Source of the DNA: Burkholderiaceae bacterium
Lineage (GTDB): Bacteria; Pseudomonadota; Gammaproteobacteria; Burkholderiales; Burkholderiaceae_F
DNA: 64,000 nucleotides
Assembly (NCBI GenBank): GCA_022843955.1
Contig: JALHMQ010000002.1
Location: 124,001-188,000, forward strand
Reading direction: 5' to 3'
The notes under the pieces: generated by a model
Told to the model about the DNA's origin: nothing
Database searches by the model: none
What the model saw: only the letters and a program-made list of their open reading frames with translations
Program-made: the position numbers and the translations under genes
Shown: positions 44,235 through 54,156 of the stretch, one piece after another
Position numbering within the stretch: the first letter of the stretch is position 1
Layout: each line of letters opens with the position of its first letter

Positions 44235-46628
44235 TCAGACCATGCGAGCGATACGGCGCTCGGTCGATCCAGTTGACTGCAATGTGGCGTCGGGCGCTGG
44301 CCGGTCCGGCCGAGCGGCGTTCCGATCGCCGGGAGGTTCGCTATGGGTTGATCCGGCCAGCGGCGGCACGATGCCGGGCGTACCGGTGGCGTCCTGGCGC
44401 AGCAGCAGCGGCAGGAACTCGGTGGCGGTGATGGCGCGCGCGAACAGCCAGCCCTGCATCAGGTGGCAACCCTGTCGCGCCAGCCAGTTCATCTGGCCCT
44501 CGGTCTCCACCCCTTCGGCGACGACCCGCAGCTTCAGGCTGTGGCTCATCGCGATGATGGCAGCGACGATCGCGGCGTTGTCGTCGCTGTCTTCGAGATC
44601 GCGCACGAAGCTGCGGTCGATCTTCAAGGTGTCGATCGGCAGCTTGCGCAGATAGGCCAGCGACGAGTAGCCGGTGCCGAAGTCGTCGATCGAGATCGCC
44701 ACGCCGAGTCGCTTCAGCGCACGCAGCAACGGCAGCGCCTGGTCGATGTTGTGCATCAGCACGGTCTCGGTCAGCTCCAGTTCGAGCAGGCCGGCCGCCA
44801 TGCCGGTGTCGTCGAGCGCCCGCTGCACCGGCTGCGCGAGATTGGCGCGCTGCATGTGGCGGCTGGAGATGTTGACCGACACCGGCACCGGGATCGCGCC
44901 CTTGGCGCCCCAGTCGGTCACCTGGCGGCAGGTCTCGGCGATCGCCCACTCGGTGATCGGCACGATCAGTCCGGTCTCCTCGGCGGCGGCAATGAACTCG
45001 CTCGGCGGCACCAGCGTGCCGTCGCGCTGCCAGCGCATCAGCGCCTCGGCACCGACGATCAGTCCGGTGTGGACGTCGATCTTGGGCTGGTAGTGCAACA
45101 CCAGTTCCTGCCGCTCGAGCGCGCGATGCAGGGCATTTTCGATGCGCCAGCGATCGGCGGTGGCGGCGTTCATGCCTTCGTGGAACAGCTGCCAGCCGTT
45201 GCGGCCGCCGTCCTTCACCGCGTACATGGCGATGTCGGCCTTGCGCACCAGCGTGTCGACATCGGCGCCGTGCTGCGGATAGACCGAGACGCCGATCGAG
45301 GCGGTGACGAACACCTCCTGCGCCCCGCACTGCACCGGCAGGCGCAGCGCATCGAGCAGGCGGCGCGCCACCCGATCGACTGCGGCCAGATCGGCCACGT
45401 CGGCCAGCAGGATGGTGAACTCGTCGCCGCCCAGCCGCGCCACGCTGTTGGTGGGCACCATCTGCGCCCAGATCGGCAGCGGCGACGGGGCGCCGCCGGC
45501 GACGAGCGGATCGCCGCCCGGGCGCGCCACCATGTCGCCTTCGCGCACCGCCTGGTAGAGCCGGCGCGCCACCTCGCGCAGCAACTGGTCGCCGACCTGA
45601 TGGCCCAGCGTGTCGTTGATCTGCTTGAAGCGGTCGATGTCGATGAACAGCAGCGCCACCAGCGAACTGCGCGCACGCGCGCCGTCCAGCGCGGCGAGGA
45701 ACTGGTCGCGGAAGAAGCGTCGATTGGGCAGGCCCGTCAGGCTGTCGTAATTGGCCAGGCGGCGGATCTGGTCTTCGGCCTGCTTGCGCTCGGTGATGTC
45801 CTGCATCACGCCGTGCAGCACCAGCGGCTGGCCGGTCTCGCCGCGGTCGATCTCGGCCTCGATATGCACCACCCGCACCTGGCCATCGGGGCGGGCGACG
45901 CGGCATTCGAGGTCGATGTCGCCCTTGCCCGCGAGCGCGTCCTGATACGCGCGCACCAGGCGCGGCCGCTCGTCTTCCAGCACGCGCGTCCACAGGAACC
46001 AGTCGGCCAGGCCCTCATCATGGCGCGGCAGGCCGCAGATGCCGAAGCACTCCTCCGACAGCTTGATCCAGCGCCGACCGATGTTCCACTCCCAACTGCC
46101 CAGGCGCGCGATGCGCTGCGCCTTCGACAGCTTGGCCTGGCTCTCGGCCAGTTCCACCCGCATGCGCGAGGCGCGCAGCAGGTAGCGCAACCGCTCCGAC
46201 AGCAGCGTCCACTGGCTGGTGGTCTTGACGAAGAAGTCGGTGGCACCGACCTCGTAGGCGCGCGCGATCGAGCGTTCGTCGTCCAGGCCGGTGAGCATCA
46301 GTACCGGCACGTGGGCGCCGGCATGGTGGCGGCGCAGCTGTTCGCAGGTGGCAAAGCCGTCGATGTCGGGCATCAGGGCGTCGAGCACGACGACATCGGG
46401 CTGCTCGCGATCGAACAGGGCGAGCGCCTGCGCGCCGCCGTCGGCCTCGATCACCTGCCAGCCTCGCGCCGCCAGCGCGGATGCGGTGAGCAGGCGGGCC
46501 ACGCCGTCGTCATCGACCAGCAGGACCCGGTCGCCGCTGACCGCCGGCGTCAGGGCCGCGATCGGCAGGGTGCGCGACAGGTCGGCGGTCGACGCCACGT
46601 GGGTTGCTTCGTCAACAGAGATCTTCAT
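44235..46628 (-). CDS. REC-PAS-GGDEF-EAL protein with an insertion before the GGDEF motif
   Basis: The 797-residue protein has a receiver domain (acceptor Asp83), a PAS domain (about 172-285), GGDEF (about 287-480) and EAL (about 495-745). The EAL motif is intact (EALMRW, 528-530), and ELTETVL and DDFGTGYSS are present, so phosphodiesterase activity is likely. GGDEF at 400-404 is also intact, but about 29 extra residues (370-396) split the normal VARLGGDEF, with VARPGGD at the start and VARLGGD at the end. ATG 46628 overlaps the stop of the hybrid kinase, its likely phosphodonor. Confidence 0.92.
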   Translation of the reverse strand: MKISVDEATHVASTADLSRTLPIAALTPAVSGDRVLLVDDDGVARLLTASALAARGWQVIEADGGAQALALFDREQPDVVVLDALMPDIDGFATCEQLRRHHAGAHVPVLMLTGLDDERSIARAYEVGATDFFVKTTSQWTLLSERLRYLLRASRMRVELAESQAKLSKAQRIARLGSWEWNIGRRWIKLSEECFGICGLPRHDEGLADWFLWTRVLEDERPRLVRAYQDALAGKGDIDLECRVARPDGQVRVVHIEAEIDRGETGQPLVLHGVMQDITERKQAEDQIRRLANYDSLTGLPNRRFFRDQFLAALDGARARSSLVALLFIDIDRFKQINDTLGHQVGDQLLREVARRLYQAVREGDMVARPGGDPLVAGGAPSPLPIWAQMVPTNSVARLGGDEFTILLADVADLAAVDRVARRLLDALRLPVQCGAQEVFVTASIGVSVYPQHGADVDTLVRKADIAMYAVKDGGRNGWQLFHEGMNAATADRWRIENALHRALERQELVLHYQPKIDVHTGLIVGAEALMRWQRDGTLVPPSEFIAAAEETGLIVPITEWAIAETCRQVTDWGAKGAIPVPVSVNISSRHMQRANLAQPVQRALDDTGMAAGLLELELTETVLMHNIDQALPLLRALKRLGVAISIDDFGTGYSSLAYLRKLPIDTLKIDRSFVRDLEDSDDNAAIVAAIIAMSHSLKLRVVAEGVETEGQMNWLARQGCHLMQGWLFARAITATEFLPLLLRQDATGTPGIVPPLAGSTHSEPPGDRNAARPDRPAPDATLQSTGSTERRIARMV

Positions 46629-49600
46629 GGTGTGCTCGCCTGCGATGCAGCCGCGGCAGGTGCCTGCGCCGCGGCGGCGCCGTGGGGTTGGGTAACGTCG
46701 GCCGCCGTTGCTGCCGGCGCGTCGGGCAGCATGTCGGCGCGCAGACGGCGCAGCGCGCGCACGGCGCGCTCGTACTCGGTGCGGGCCTGAGGCCAGCTCG
46801 CCGCGGCCGCAGCGAGCTGCTCGGCACGCGCCAGGGCCTCCAGGTCGGCGCACAGGCGGGCGAATTCACGCGCGCCGAGGCTGGCACTGCATGACTTCAA
46901 GGTGTGCGCCGCCTGCCGCAGCGCAGCCGCGTCGTCGCTGCCCAGCGCCAGTTCAACGCTGGCCACCAGCCGCGCAGCGCTGTCGACGTAGGTGTCGATC
47001 AGGCGCGCCAGCAGGCGCGGTGCGCCGCGCTGTTCCATCTCGACGATGGCATCGAGCACCTCGCGGTCGAGCGTGCTGACCTGTCCTTCTGCCGTCACCG
47101 GTGCGATGCCGGCGGGAGCAGGCGCCGCCACTCGCGTTAGCGTGGCATGCCGCGCGATGACCGTTGCCAGTTGGCTCTGCTTGACGGGCTTGGCGAGGTA
47201 GTCGTTGAAGCCGGCCGCCAGGCAGCGCTCGGCGTCACCCGCCAGCGCGTTGGCAGTCAGCGCCACCACCGCCACGTTGCGCGCGCTCGACAACGTCGGC
47301 GTGAGGGCGGGGTCGCGCAGCATGCGCAAGGCCTCGAAGCCGTCCATCTCCGGCATCTGGCAGTCCATCAGCACCAGATCGAACCGCTGCTCGGCCAGCG
47401 CCTGCAGCGCCAGGCGGCCATTGGCGGCCACATGCACGCTGGCACCGAGGTCTTCCAGCATCAGGCGGGCCACTTCCTGGTTGACCGCGTTGTCCTCGGC
47501 CAGCAGCACCCTGACGCCGAGCGCCGGCCGCAGGCGGGGCGCCACGCTGGCGCTGCCCTGGGTAGCGATGACATTGCTGAGGGCGGTCACCAACTCCTGC
47601 TGGCGTACCGGCTTGGCGAGAAAGAAGTCGACCCCGTATTCGTGCGCACGCCGGGCCTCACTCGGATCGTCCAGCGAGGTAAGCATCACGATGCCGATAC
47701 CGTGCAGCGCTGGATCCTTGCGCAGCGCGCCGGCCAGCGTGACGCCATCCATGATCGGCATCTTCACGTCGATCACGGCGGCATCGAACAGTTCGCCACC
47801 GCGCGCCGCCGCGCGCATCAGTTCCAGTGCCTGCGCGCCCTGCTCGGCGCTGGCCACGTCCACCCCGAGGCGGCGCAACTGCGCCTCCAGGATGCTGCGG
47901 TTGGTCGGGTTGTCCTCGACCACCATCACCCGCTTGCCCTGCAGCGAAGTGAGGGGCGGCGGCGGCGGCAGGCTGCTGACACTGCCGGTGGCCAGCCGCA
48001 CGTCGAAGCTGAACACGGAACCGACCCCGACCTCGCTCTCGGCGCGGATCGATCCGCCCATCAGTTCGACCAGTTGCTTGCTGATGGCGAGCCCGAGGCC
48101 GGTGCCGCCGTAGCGACGCGACATCGACTGGTCGGCCTGCATGAACGAGGTAAAAAGGCGCGGCAGCGCATCCGGCCGGATGCCGATGCCGGTATCGCGC
48201 ACCTCGAAGTCGACCTGATGCCAGGCGCGACGCAAGTCCGCCGTCGGGTCGGCCGTCGGTTCCAGATCGGGCGCTGGCCGCGCGTTGACCTGCACCAGGA
48301 CCTCGCCGCGCTCGGTGAACTTGATCGCGTTGCCGACCAGGTTGGTGAGCACCTGGCGCAAGCGCACCGGATCGCCATGCACGATGTCCGGCACGTCGGG
48401 TCCGATCCGGCAGGCCAGTTCGACGCGCTTGTCGACGGCGCGCGCGGCGAGCAGTTCGAACACGTCTTCGACCAGCGTGCGCAGCTCGAAGTCCACCGCC
48501 TCCAGCGTCAGGCGACCCGCCTCGATCTTGGAGAAGTCGAGGATGTCGTTGATGATCGACAGCAGGCCTTCGCCGGAGCGATACACCGCCTCGGCAAAAC
48601 GGCGCTGCTTGTCCGACAACGGCGTGCCCAGCAGCAGCTCGGTCATGCCGAGCACGCCATTCATCGGCGTGCGGATCTCGTGACTCATATTGGCGAGGAA
48701 CTGGCTCTTGGCGCGGCTGGCGGCCTCGGCGGTCTCCTTGGCGTCGCGCAGCACCTGCTCGTTGGCGCGGATCTCGGTGACGTCTTCCAGCACCGACAGG
48801 TACAGGCGCTCGCGGTGCACGCCGTCGAGTGCTGCTACGTGCACCCGCACGCGGATCTCGTCGCCATCGCCACGCCGCATGCGCCGCTCGATCTGCACCA
48901 GCTTGTTCGACTCGACCAGGCCGGGCCGCTCGCGCACGCTGGGCTCGCGCTCGTCTTCGTGCGTCAGCGAGATCGGATCGGTGCCGATCAACGCCTGCGG
49001 CTCGCGGCCGAACAGCCGGGCATACGCGGCGTTGACCTGGGTCAACCGCAGGTCGGCGTTCTGGATCGCCGCCGGCACCGGCGAGTTCTCGAACAGCACG
49101 CGGAAGAACTGCTCGCTGGTGCGTGCGGCGGACTCGGCGTCCTTCAGGCGCGTGATGTCGGTGGCCAGCAGGGCGTACTGGCCGCTGCCGCCGTCGTTGT
49201 CGTGCAGCGGCCGGCCTTCGACCTCGAAGATGCCCTGCTGCCCGGCCCGGTTCGAGGCACGCATCTCGAACTGGCAAGGCTCGCCGCGCAGCACCGCGCC
49301 GCTCACCATGTCGATCAGCGCCTCGTCATTTTCGATGTTGCCGATCAGCGCATGCGTCCATTGGCCACGCGCCTGCTCTTGCGACAAGCCGCTCCAGAGG
49401 GTGAAAGCCTCGTTGATCCACTCGACGCGGCCGCTGCGCCCGAGCAGGACGATGCCCTTTTCGGTGCGCGAGGCCACCAGGGCCAGGCGCCGCGCTTCCG
49501 CCGCGCTGGCGCGCAGTTCCTGCTCGGCCCGATGGCGTTCTGCCACGCGCGACAGTTCGACGCCGATCGCCTCGATCAGCTCCAGCATCTCGGCATTCGC

Positions 49601-51262
49601 CTCGACCCGCCGGTCGGCGTAGAACTCGACCAGCGCCATCACGTGGCCGCGCGCCATGACCGGGATCACGACCGCGCTGTGCAGGCCGCAGGCCAGCGCT
49701 GCGTCGCGACGCCCCTGATCAGCCAGGCGGGCGACATCGCTGACCCAGTACGGCAGGCCACTGCTGCAGGCGCCGGCCACCAGGCCCTCGACCGCGCCGG
49801 CCGGCGTCAGCGGCTGAGCGTCGCACTGCGCGATGAAGTCTGCATAGCGGGCGTGGTCGCGCACGTACCAGAACGAGGCAACCGGCGCGAGCGCACGGTC
49901 GCCGAAGGCGTGCGCCGATGCCGGTGCCTGCACCAGCGCCGCACGACCGATCGGCCAGTCCAGGTAGGTGCCGATCTCGCGCACCGAGTGTTCCAGCGCG
50001 CGCTCGACGCTGTCGCTTTCGTTGGCCGCTGCCGCCAGCCCACGCAGCAGCCGCATCAACGCGTACTGGCGCTGCAGTTCGAGACTGTTCTGCAGTTCGC
50101 TGGCGTGGGCCTGCTTGAGCCGCTCCGAGTGCGATACCAGGCCCTCGGTCATGGCATCGAAGGCCCCGACCAGTGCATCGAACTCGTTGCCGCGGCGCAC
50201 GATCTCGTGCCCCGCGTAGCGCCGCGTGAGCGCTTCAGCGCGCGCCGTGATGCTGCGGATCGGCTCGATCAACTGGCGCGTCAGCAGCAGACCGAGCGCG
50301 AAAGCAACCGTCACCGCCAGCAGTGCCACCCCCGCCAGTTGCTCGCGCTGCAGCACCATCACCGGACGCAGGCTCGCATCGGGCAGGCGCGCCACCAGCG
50401 CCAGCCACTGGCCTGCGGTGAACAGCGGCACCACCAGTGCATCGATCTCATCGCTGGCGTCGACGAATGCGGGCTGGCCACTATCCAGCACGCGCTGCAC
50501 CTCGCTGCCGGCAATCGGCAGGCTTGTGTCGGTCGTGCCCAGCAGCAGGCCGCGGCCATCGGCGAGCATCAGTTCGAGTCCGGTGCCGGTGGTCGCGTGC
50601 CGCAGCCGGTCGGCGCTGACGCTGCGCTCGACCACCACGGTGCCGCCGCCCGCCTGCGCCGCGTCGTTGGGGGGAAGTGCAGCGCTCAAGCGCACCAGCA
50701 GGCGCTCGCGCCCTGCCTCGAAGAACCACTGTTCGCCGGTGGCGTCCGCCGCTGTCGTCGACACCAGTGCGGCGGCGCCCAGGCCGACGGCAGCGGCGCG
50801 GCGACCGCGACTGTCGAACAGGGCGATCGCGTCGGCGTCCAGGCTGCGGCGTACCGCCTGCAGCCGCACCAGCGCCGCCGCATCGTTACCGTTCGCCAGG
50901 GCCTGCGTCACCGTCGCGTCGGCCAGCAGTTCCGGCAGCACGCGCCGGAGCGCGGTGATCTCGGCGTCGAGCACGCTGCCGACGCTGCGCGCGGCCTGCT
51001 CGCCGCGCGCCCGATCTTCCAGCGCCAGCAGATGCCCGAGGCCCACATAGTTGAAGTAGTAGCTGACACCGATCGCCAGGGCGGTGGTGAGCACGAGACC
51101 ACCGATCAGCAAGGCAGCCACCGACAACACGCGCGGCGCCGGAGTGGCCGCGATCGCCGCATCTGCCGATCCGACCGCCGGCCCTCGGCCGCGTACGCGC
51201 AGCGCAGCGCCGGCGTCAGCAGACGCTGGGGGCAACGATGACGGCGACGGGGTGGAGTCCAT
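46625..51262 (-). CDS. Membrane hybrid histidine kinase (HAMP-GAF-PAS-PAS-HK-REC-REC-HPt)
   Basis: The 1545-residue kinase has two membrane segments (about 48-70 and 308-328) around a periplasmic sensor, HAMP, a GAF-like region (about 415-575), two PAS domains (about 590-705 and 715-835), HisKA with His861 in MSHEIRTPMNG, the ATPase domain (DTGIGIRPDALPRLF, GTGLGLAISKQLV), two receivers (VEDNPTNRS; EDNAVNQEVA with LMDCQMPEMDG) and a C-terminal HPt (AAHTLKSCSASLGA). This is a full phosphorelay in one chain. It is coupled by ATGA to the REC-GGDEF-EAL gene, a plausible final acceptor. Confidence 0.94.
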   Translation of the reverse strand: MDSTPSPSSLPPASADAGAALRVRGRGPAVGSADAAIAATPAPRVLSVAALLIGGLVLTTALAIGVSYYFNYVGLGHLLALEDRARGEQAARSVGSVLDAEITALRRVLPELLADATVTQALANGNDAAALVRLQAVRRSLDADAIALFDSRGRRAAAVGLGAAALVSTTAADATGEQWFFEAGRERLLVRLSAALPPNDAAQAGGGTVVVERSVSADRLRHATTGTGLELMLADGRGLLLGTTDTSLPIAGSEVQRVLDSGQPAFVDASDEIDALVVPLFTAGQWLALVARLPDASLRPVMVLQREQLAGVALLAVTVAFALGLLLTRQLIEPIRSITARAEALTRRYAGHEIVRRGNEFDALVGAFDAMTEGLVSHSERLKQAHASELQNSLELQRQYALMRLLRGLAAAANESDSVERALEHSVREIGTYLDWPIGRAALVQAPASAHAFGDRALAPVASFWYVRDHARYADFIAQCDAQPLTPAGAVEGLVAGACSSGLPYWVSDVARLADQGRRDAALACGLHSAVVIPVMARGHVMALVEFYADRRVEANAEMLELIEAIGVELSRVAERHRAEQELRASAAEARRLALVASRTEKGIVLLGRSGRVEWINEAFTLWSGLSQEQARGQWTHALIGNIENDEALIDMVSGAVLRGEPCQFEMRASNRAGQQGIFEVEGRPLHDNDGGSGQYALLATDITRLKDAESAARTSEQFFRVLFENSPVPAAIQNADLRLTQVNAAYARLFGREPQALIGTDPISLTHEDEREPSVRERPGLVESNKLVQIERRMRRGDGDEIRVRVHVAALDGVHRERLYLSVLEDVTEIRANEQVLRDAKETAEAASRAKSQFLANMSHEIRTPMNGVLGMTELLLGTPLSDKQRRFAEAVYRSGEGLLSIINDILDFSKIEAGRLTLEAVDFELRTLVEDVFELLAARAVDKRVELACRIGPDVPDIVHGDPVRLRQVLTNLVGNAIKFTERGEVLVQVNARPAPDLEPTADPTADLRRAWHQVDFEVRDTGIGIRPDALPRLFTSFMQADQSMSRRYGGTGLGLAISKQLVELMGGSIRAESEVGVGSVFSFDVRLATGSVSSLPPPPPLTSLQGKRVMVVEDNPTNRSILEAQLRRLGVDVASAEQGAQALELMRAAARGGELFDAAVIDVKMPIMDGVTLAGALRKDPALHGIGIVMLTSLDDPSEARRAHEYGVDFFLAKPVRQQELVTALSNVIATQGSASVAPRLRPALGVRVLLAEDNAVNQEVARLMLEDLGASVHVAANGRLALQALAEQRFDLVLMDCQMPEMDGFEALRMLRDPALTPTLSSARNVAVVALTANALAGDAERCLAAGFNDYLAKPVKQSQLATVIARHATLTRVAAPAPAGIAPVTAEGQVSTLDREVLDAIVEMEQRGAPRLLARLIDTYVDSAARLVASVELALGSDDAAALRQAAHTLKSCSASLGAREFARLCADLEALARAEQLAAAAASWPQARTEYERAVRALRRLRADMLPDAPAATAADVTQPHGAAAAQAPAAAASQASTP

Positions 51263-51663
51263 TGCGCTTTCTGATCACAGGGTGCGAACGGCCACAGGCG
51301 GTCCAGGCCGCCTGCGCAGGATTACCTCGTGACAGTGCCTCAATCCGCCCGTCGACCCCCCAAGGAAAAGCGCAGCCGCGCGCAGCCAATTCGTAGGAAC
51401 ACCCAGGCCTGACCGTGCTCGCAGACGCCGGCGCGGGCGACTGCGGCCGGCCAGATTCGCCGCCGAATCGGCGCAAGCCGGTGCAACCCCGGCTGCGGGC
51501 GACCCGCCGCCGGCACCCGCTGCGACCGGCACCGGCCGTCACCGACCACGCCGCGCGCCGATGCCGCTGCCGTCATTTGGGTCAGCGCTGGCACAATCGC
51601 CGGGTGAGGACAACAAGACATAGACGTGGCCCCGCAGCCCGCAGCACCCCCGCCTCCGGGCCG
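51263..51663. other. Divergent intergenic region between two kinases
   Basis: This high-GC region must drive both the minus-strand hybrid kinase operon and the plus-strand kinase. No promoter stands out. The open frame continuing upstream of 51664 may include a longer N-terminus for the plus-strand gene. Confidence 0.35.
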
Positions 51664-52998
51664 GTGCGCCGACACGCTCCCGTTGTTGTCTCCGGTGTTG
51701 TGTTCGGCGGCTTCGGGTGGCCGCTGCCGGTGCAGGCCGCCGCTGCCGCCACCCCGGCCTGGCCGCTGCTGGCCGGCGCGGTGGTCTTCGGCGCTGCGGT
51801 GGCGCTCGGCGCGATCGCCGTGGCGCAGTGGCTGCGCAGCCGCGATCAGCAGCGGGCACAGGCCGCGCTCGACGCCGAACTGCACAGCGCGCTTGCCGCC
51901 GCCGCCGACTTTCTGTGGCGTGCCGATGCCGATGGCCGCCTGCAGAGCATCGCTGCCACTGGCACGCGCACCCTGCCCGCCGGATTTGATCCGGCCGCCC
52001 TGGCCGGCCGGCTGCTGTGGCAGTGGGCCGATCCTGCCGCCGCCTGCCCGCCGGACCTCAGACGAGCGATCGATGCCCACGCGCCGATCAGCCAGCACGT
52101 GATCCACCTCGGTCAGGGCGAGGCTGGCCAGCCGTGGCTGCTGGCAGCGGCGTTCCACGCCGACGCTCGCGGCGGTCGCTACGTGGGCATCGGCCGCTGC
52201 CTGGCACCGCTGGCGCCGCTGCTCGGCCAGGCCGGCTCGGCCGAGCAGGCGGTCGAGATCGAGCGCCTGCGCGCCGAGGCGGGCGAGCGCAGCCGCCAGC
52301 ATGAACTGGCCGCGCGCGAACTCGACAGCTTTGCGCACTCGGTATCGCACGACCTGCGCGCGCCGCTGCGCGTGGTCGACGGCTTCGCCACCATCCTGCT
52401 GGAGGACTACGCGCACGCCGGCAAGGTGGTCGATGCGCTCGGCGAGGAGCACATCCGCCGCATCATCGGCGCCGGCGCGCGCATGAACGCGATGATCGAC
52501 ACGCTGCTGGCGATGTCGCGCATGACCAGCCGCGACCTCGAACGCGAGCGCGTCAACCTGTCACAGCTGGCACGCGAGCTGGCCGACGAGCTGAAGGCGG
52601 GCGATCGCTCGCGCCGGGTCGAGTTCAGCATCACGCCCGACCTCGTGGCCGAGGGCGATCGCACGCTGCTGCGCCTGGTGCTGCAGAACCTGATCGGCAA
52701 CGCCTTCAAGTTCACCGGCCGCGTGGCGGTCGCGAAGATCGCCGTCGGCGCAGCGCGCGACGAGCACGGCGCCCTGACCTTCCACGTGCGCGACAACGGC
52801 GCCGGCTTCGATCCACGCTTTGCGGAAAAGATGTTCGGCCTGTTCCAGCGCTTTCATTCGGCCAGCGAATTTCCGGGCACCGGCGTGGGCCTGGCGACCG
52901 TGCAGCGCATCGTGCGCAAGCACGGCGGCCGCATCTGGGCCGAGTCGCAGCCGGGCGAAGGCGCGACCTTCCACTTCACCCTCTGGGACCGGCGCTAG
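51664..52998 (+). CDS. Membrane-anchored sensor histidine kinase (HisKA)
   Basis: The roughly 444-residue kinase has one or two N-terminal hydrophobic segments (APVVVSGVVFGGFGWPLPV; AWPLLAGAVVFGAAVALGAI), a divergent PAS-like domain (ADFLWRADADGRLQSI), HisKA with HSVSHDLRAPLRVVDGF, and an ATPase domain with NLIGNAFKFTGR, DNGAGFDPRF and GTGVGLATVQRIV. No ATG is available near the N-terminus. GTG 51664 gives a basic start before the first hydrophobic segment, and GTG 51604 is an alternative. No receiver gene is adjacent on its strand, so the partner is unknown. Confidence 0.85.
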   Translation: MRRHAPVVVSGVVFGGFGWPLPVQAAAAATPAWPLLAGAVVFGAAVALGAIAVAQWLRSRDQQRAQAALDAELHSALAAAADFLWRADADGRLQSIAATGTRTLPAGFDPAALAGRLLWQWADPAAACPPDLRRAIDAHAPISQHVIHLGQGEAGQPWLLAAAFHADARGGRYVGIGRCLAPLAPLLGQAGSAEQAVEIERLRAEAGERSRQHELAARELDSFAHSVSHDLRAPLRVVDGFATILLEDYAHAGKVVDALGEEHIRRIIGAGARMNAMIDTLLAMSRMTSRDLERERVNLSQLARELADELKAGDRSRRVEFSITPDLVAEGDRTLLRLVLQNLIGNAFKFTGRVAVAKIAVGAARDEHGALTFHVRDNGAGFDPRFAEKMFGLFQRFHSASEFPGTGVGLATVQRIVRKHGGRIWAESQPGEGATFHFTLWDRR

Positions 52999-53002
52999 CA
53001 GC

Positions 53003-53413
53003 TCAGCCCAGGCGCCAGTCGGCGCCGCACTTGCGGCATTTGACGCGGACCCAGTGCGGGCGGCCGGATTCGACCGGGTCATCTTCGGACACCGCCTCGG
53101 CGCTGATGACGTCGAACCGCCCCCAGGTCTTGCACTGCGGGCAATCGGCGCCGGAGGCGAACTGTTCCGCACGCGCCAGCAGCGTGATGAAACGACGCCA
53201 GGTAATGATCATCAGCATGCCGGCGCCGGCGGCGATGCCGATGATGGCGATGTAGAACAGAGGCGAACCGCGCAGATAGTCCAGGCTCTCGATGCCTGCC
53301 AGCAACAGGATCAGCGCGAGGAAGGCGGTCACCAGATAGGCGTGGCTTTCGATCAGCTGGCGCTCGTACCAGCGGCGAAAGCCCAGGCGGCGCATGTCGT
53401 CGGCGATCTTCAT
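53003..53413 (-). CDS. Small membrane protein with a C-terminal zinc ribbon
   Basis: The 136-residue protein has two adjacent membrane helices (about 27-43 and 51-70) and a cytoplasmic C-terminal CxxC...CxxC pair (CPQC and CRKC, about 33 residues apart) that could bind zinc. I recognise no family. ATG 53413 is chosen because the upstream open frame is a shadow of the ANTAR gene. It lies 61 bases after that gene on the same strand and converges with the kinase gene, whose stop is only 4 bases away. Confidence 0.65.
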   Translation of the reverse strand: MKIADDMRRLGFRRWYERQLIESHAYLVTAFLALILLLAGIESLDYLRGSPLFYIAIIGIAAGAGMLMIITWRRFITLLARAEQFASGADCPQCKTWGRFDVISAEAVSEDDPVESGRPHWVRVKCRKCGADWRLG

Positions 53414-53474
53414 GTCAGCCGGCCGCGGGAAGGGTCGCTCGACGCCTGCGGCGGCAGCCAGGGCCGGCGCGGCC

Positions 53475-54083
53475 CTAGCGGGGGATCGAGTTGAGGCGGT
53501 TGGCGGCTTCGACCATGCTGGCGGCGATCTCGTCGACGCTGCGGCCTTCGCTGCGCGCCTGCGCGCGCAGGGCCTCCAGCGCGCGCTCGTCATCCAGGCG
53601 CAGCCGTTCCATCAAAATGCCGATCGCGATGTGCTGGTCGCGCGGCGAGCCGCCGCTGGCCTGCAGGGTGGGCGGACGGCCGACGCGACGCGGCTGCTCG
53701 ACGGCGCGCTCCTGGATACGTTCAAGCGCGGCGCGCACCGCGGGCACGATCTGCTTCACGTCCAGCGGCTTGACCAGATAGCCCAGCGCACCGAGACGCG
53801 TGGCCTCGTCGATGATGTCGCTGTCGCCGAAGGCCGAGAGGAACATGAAGCCGGTGTCGGTGTTGGCGGCCAGGTAGCGGGCGACTTCCATGCCGCTCTT
53901 GCCGTGCATGCGCATGTCGAGGAGCGCCAGCGGCGGCTTGTGCTTGCGCGCGAGCAAGATGGCGTCGTCGCCGTTGTCGGCCTCGATGATGTCGAAGCCC
54001 GCCTGCTTCAGGCCGGCCACCACCGTGGCCAGCACCAGGCGATCGTCGTCGACGACGAGGATCAGCGGTTTGGCATCAGTCAT
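53475..54083 (-). CDS. ANTAR-domain response regulator
   Basis: The 202-residue protein has a receiver domain (DDDRLVLATV; likely acceptor Asp56 in ALLDMRMHGKSG) and a C-terminal ANTAR three-helix RNA-binding domain (QHIAIGILMERLRLDDERALEALRAQARSEGRSVDEIA). ANTAR regulators act as transcription antiterminators by binding tandem hairpins in nascent RNA. It follows the HisKA_2-type PAS kinase gene by 73 bases, and HisKA_2/ANTAR pairs are well known (for example EutW/EutV), so the kinase is its probable partner. Confidence 0.92.
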   Translation of the reverse strand: MTDAKPLILVVDDDRLVLATVVAGLKQAGFDIIEADNGDDAILLARKHKPPLALLDMRMHGKSGMEVARYLAANTDTGFMFLSAFGDSDIIDEATRLGALGYLVKPLDVKQIVPAVRAALERIQERAVEQPRRVGRPPTLQASGGSPRDQHIAIGILMERLRLDDERALEALRAQARSEGRSVDEIAASMVEAANRLNSIPR

Positions 54084-54156
54084 GCGGGCAGTTTAGTCGC
54101 GGCGGCGGCGCTTGCGGCCACCCACCGGAACATGGGTACGCGACGGCGGCAGCGGC

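Noticed and set aside
47147-51241. A 1364-codon plus-strand frame opposite the hybrid kinase
   Set aside because: Arginine-, glutamine- and histidine-rich composition typical of antisense shadows, with no domain; the minus strand encodes the kinase.
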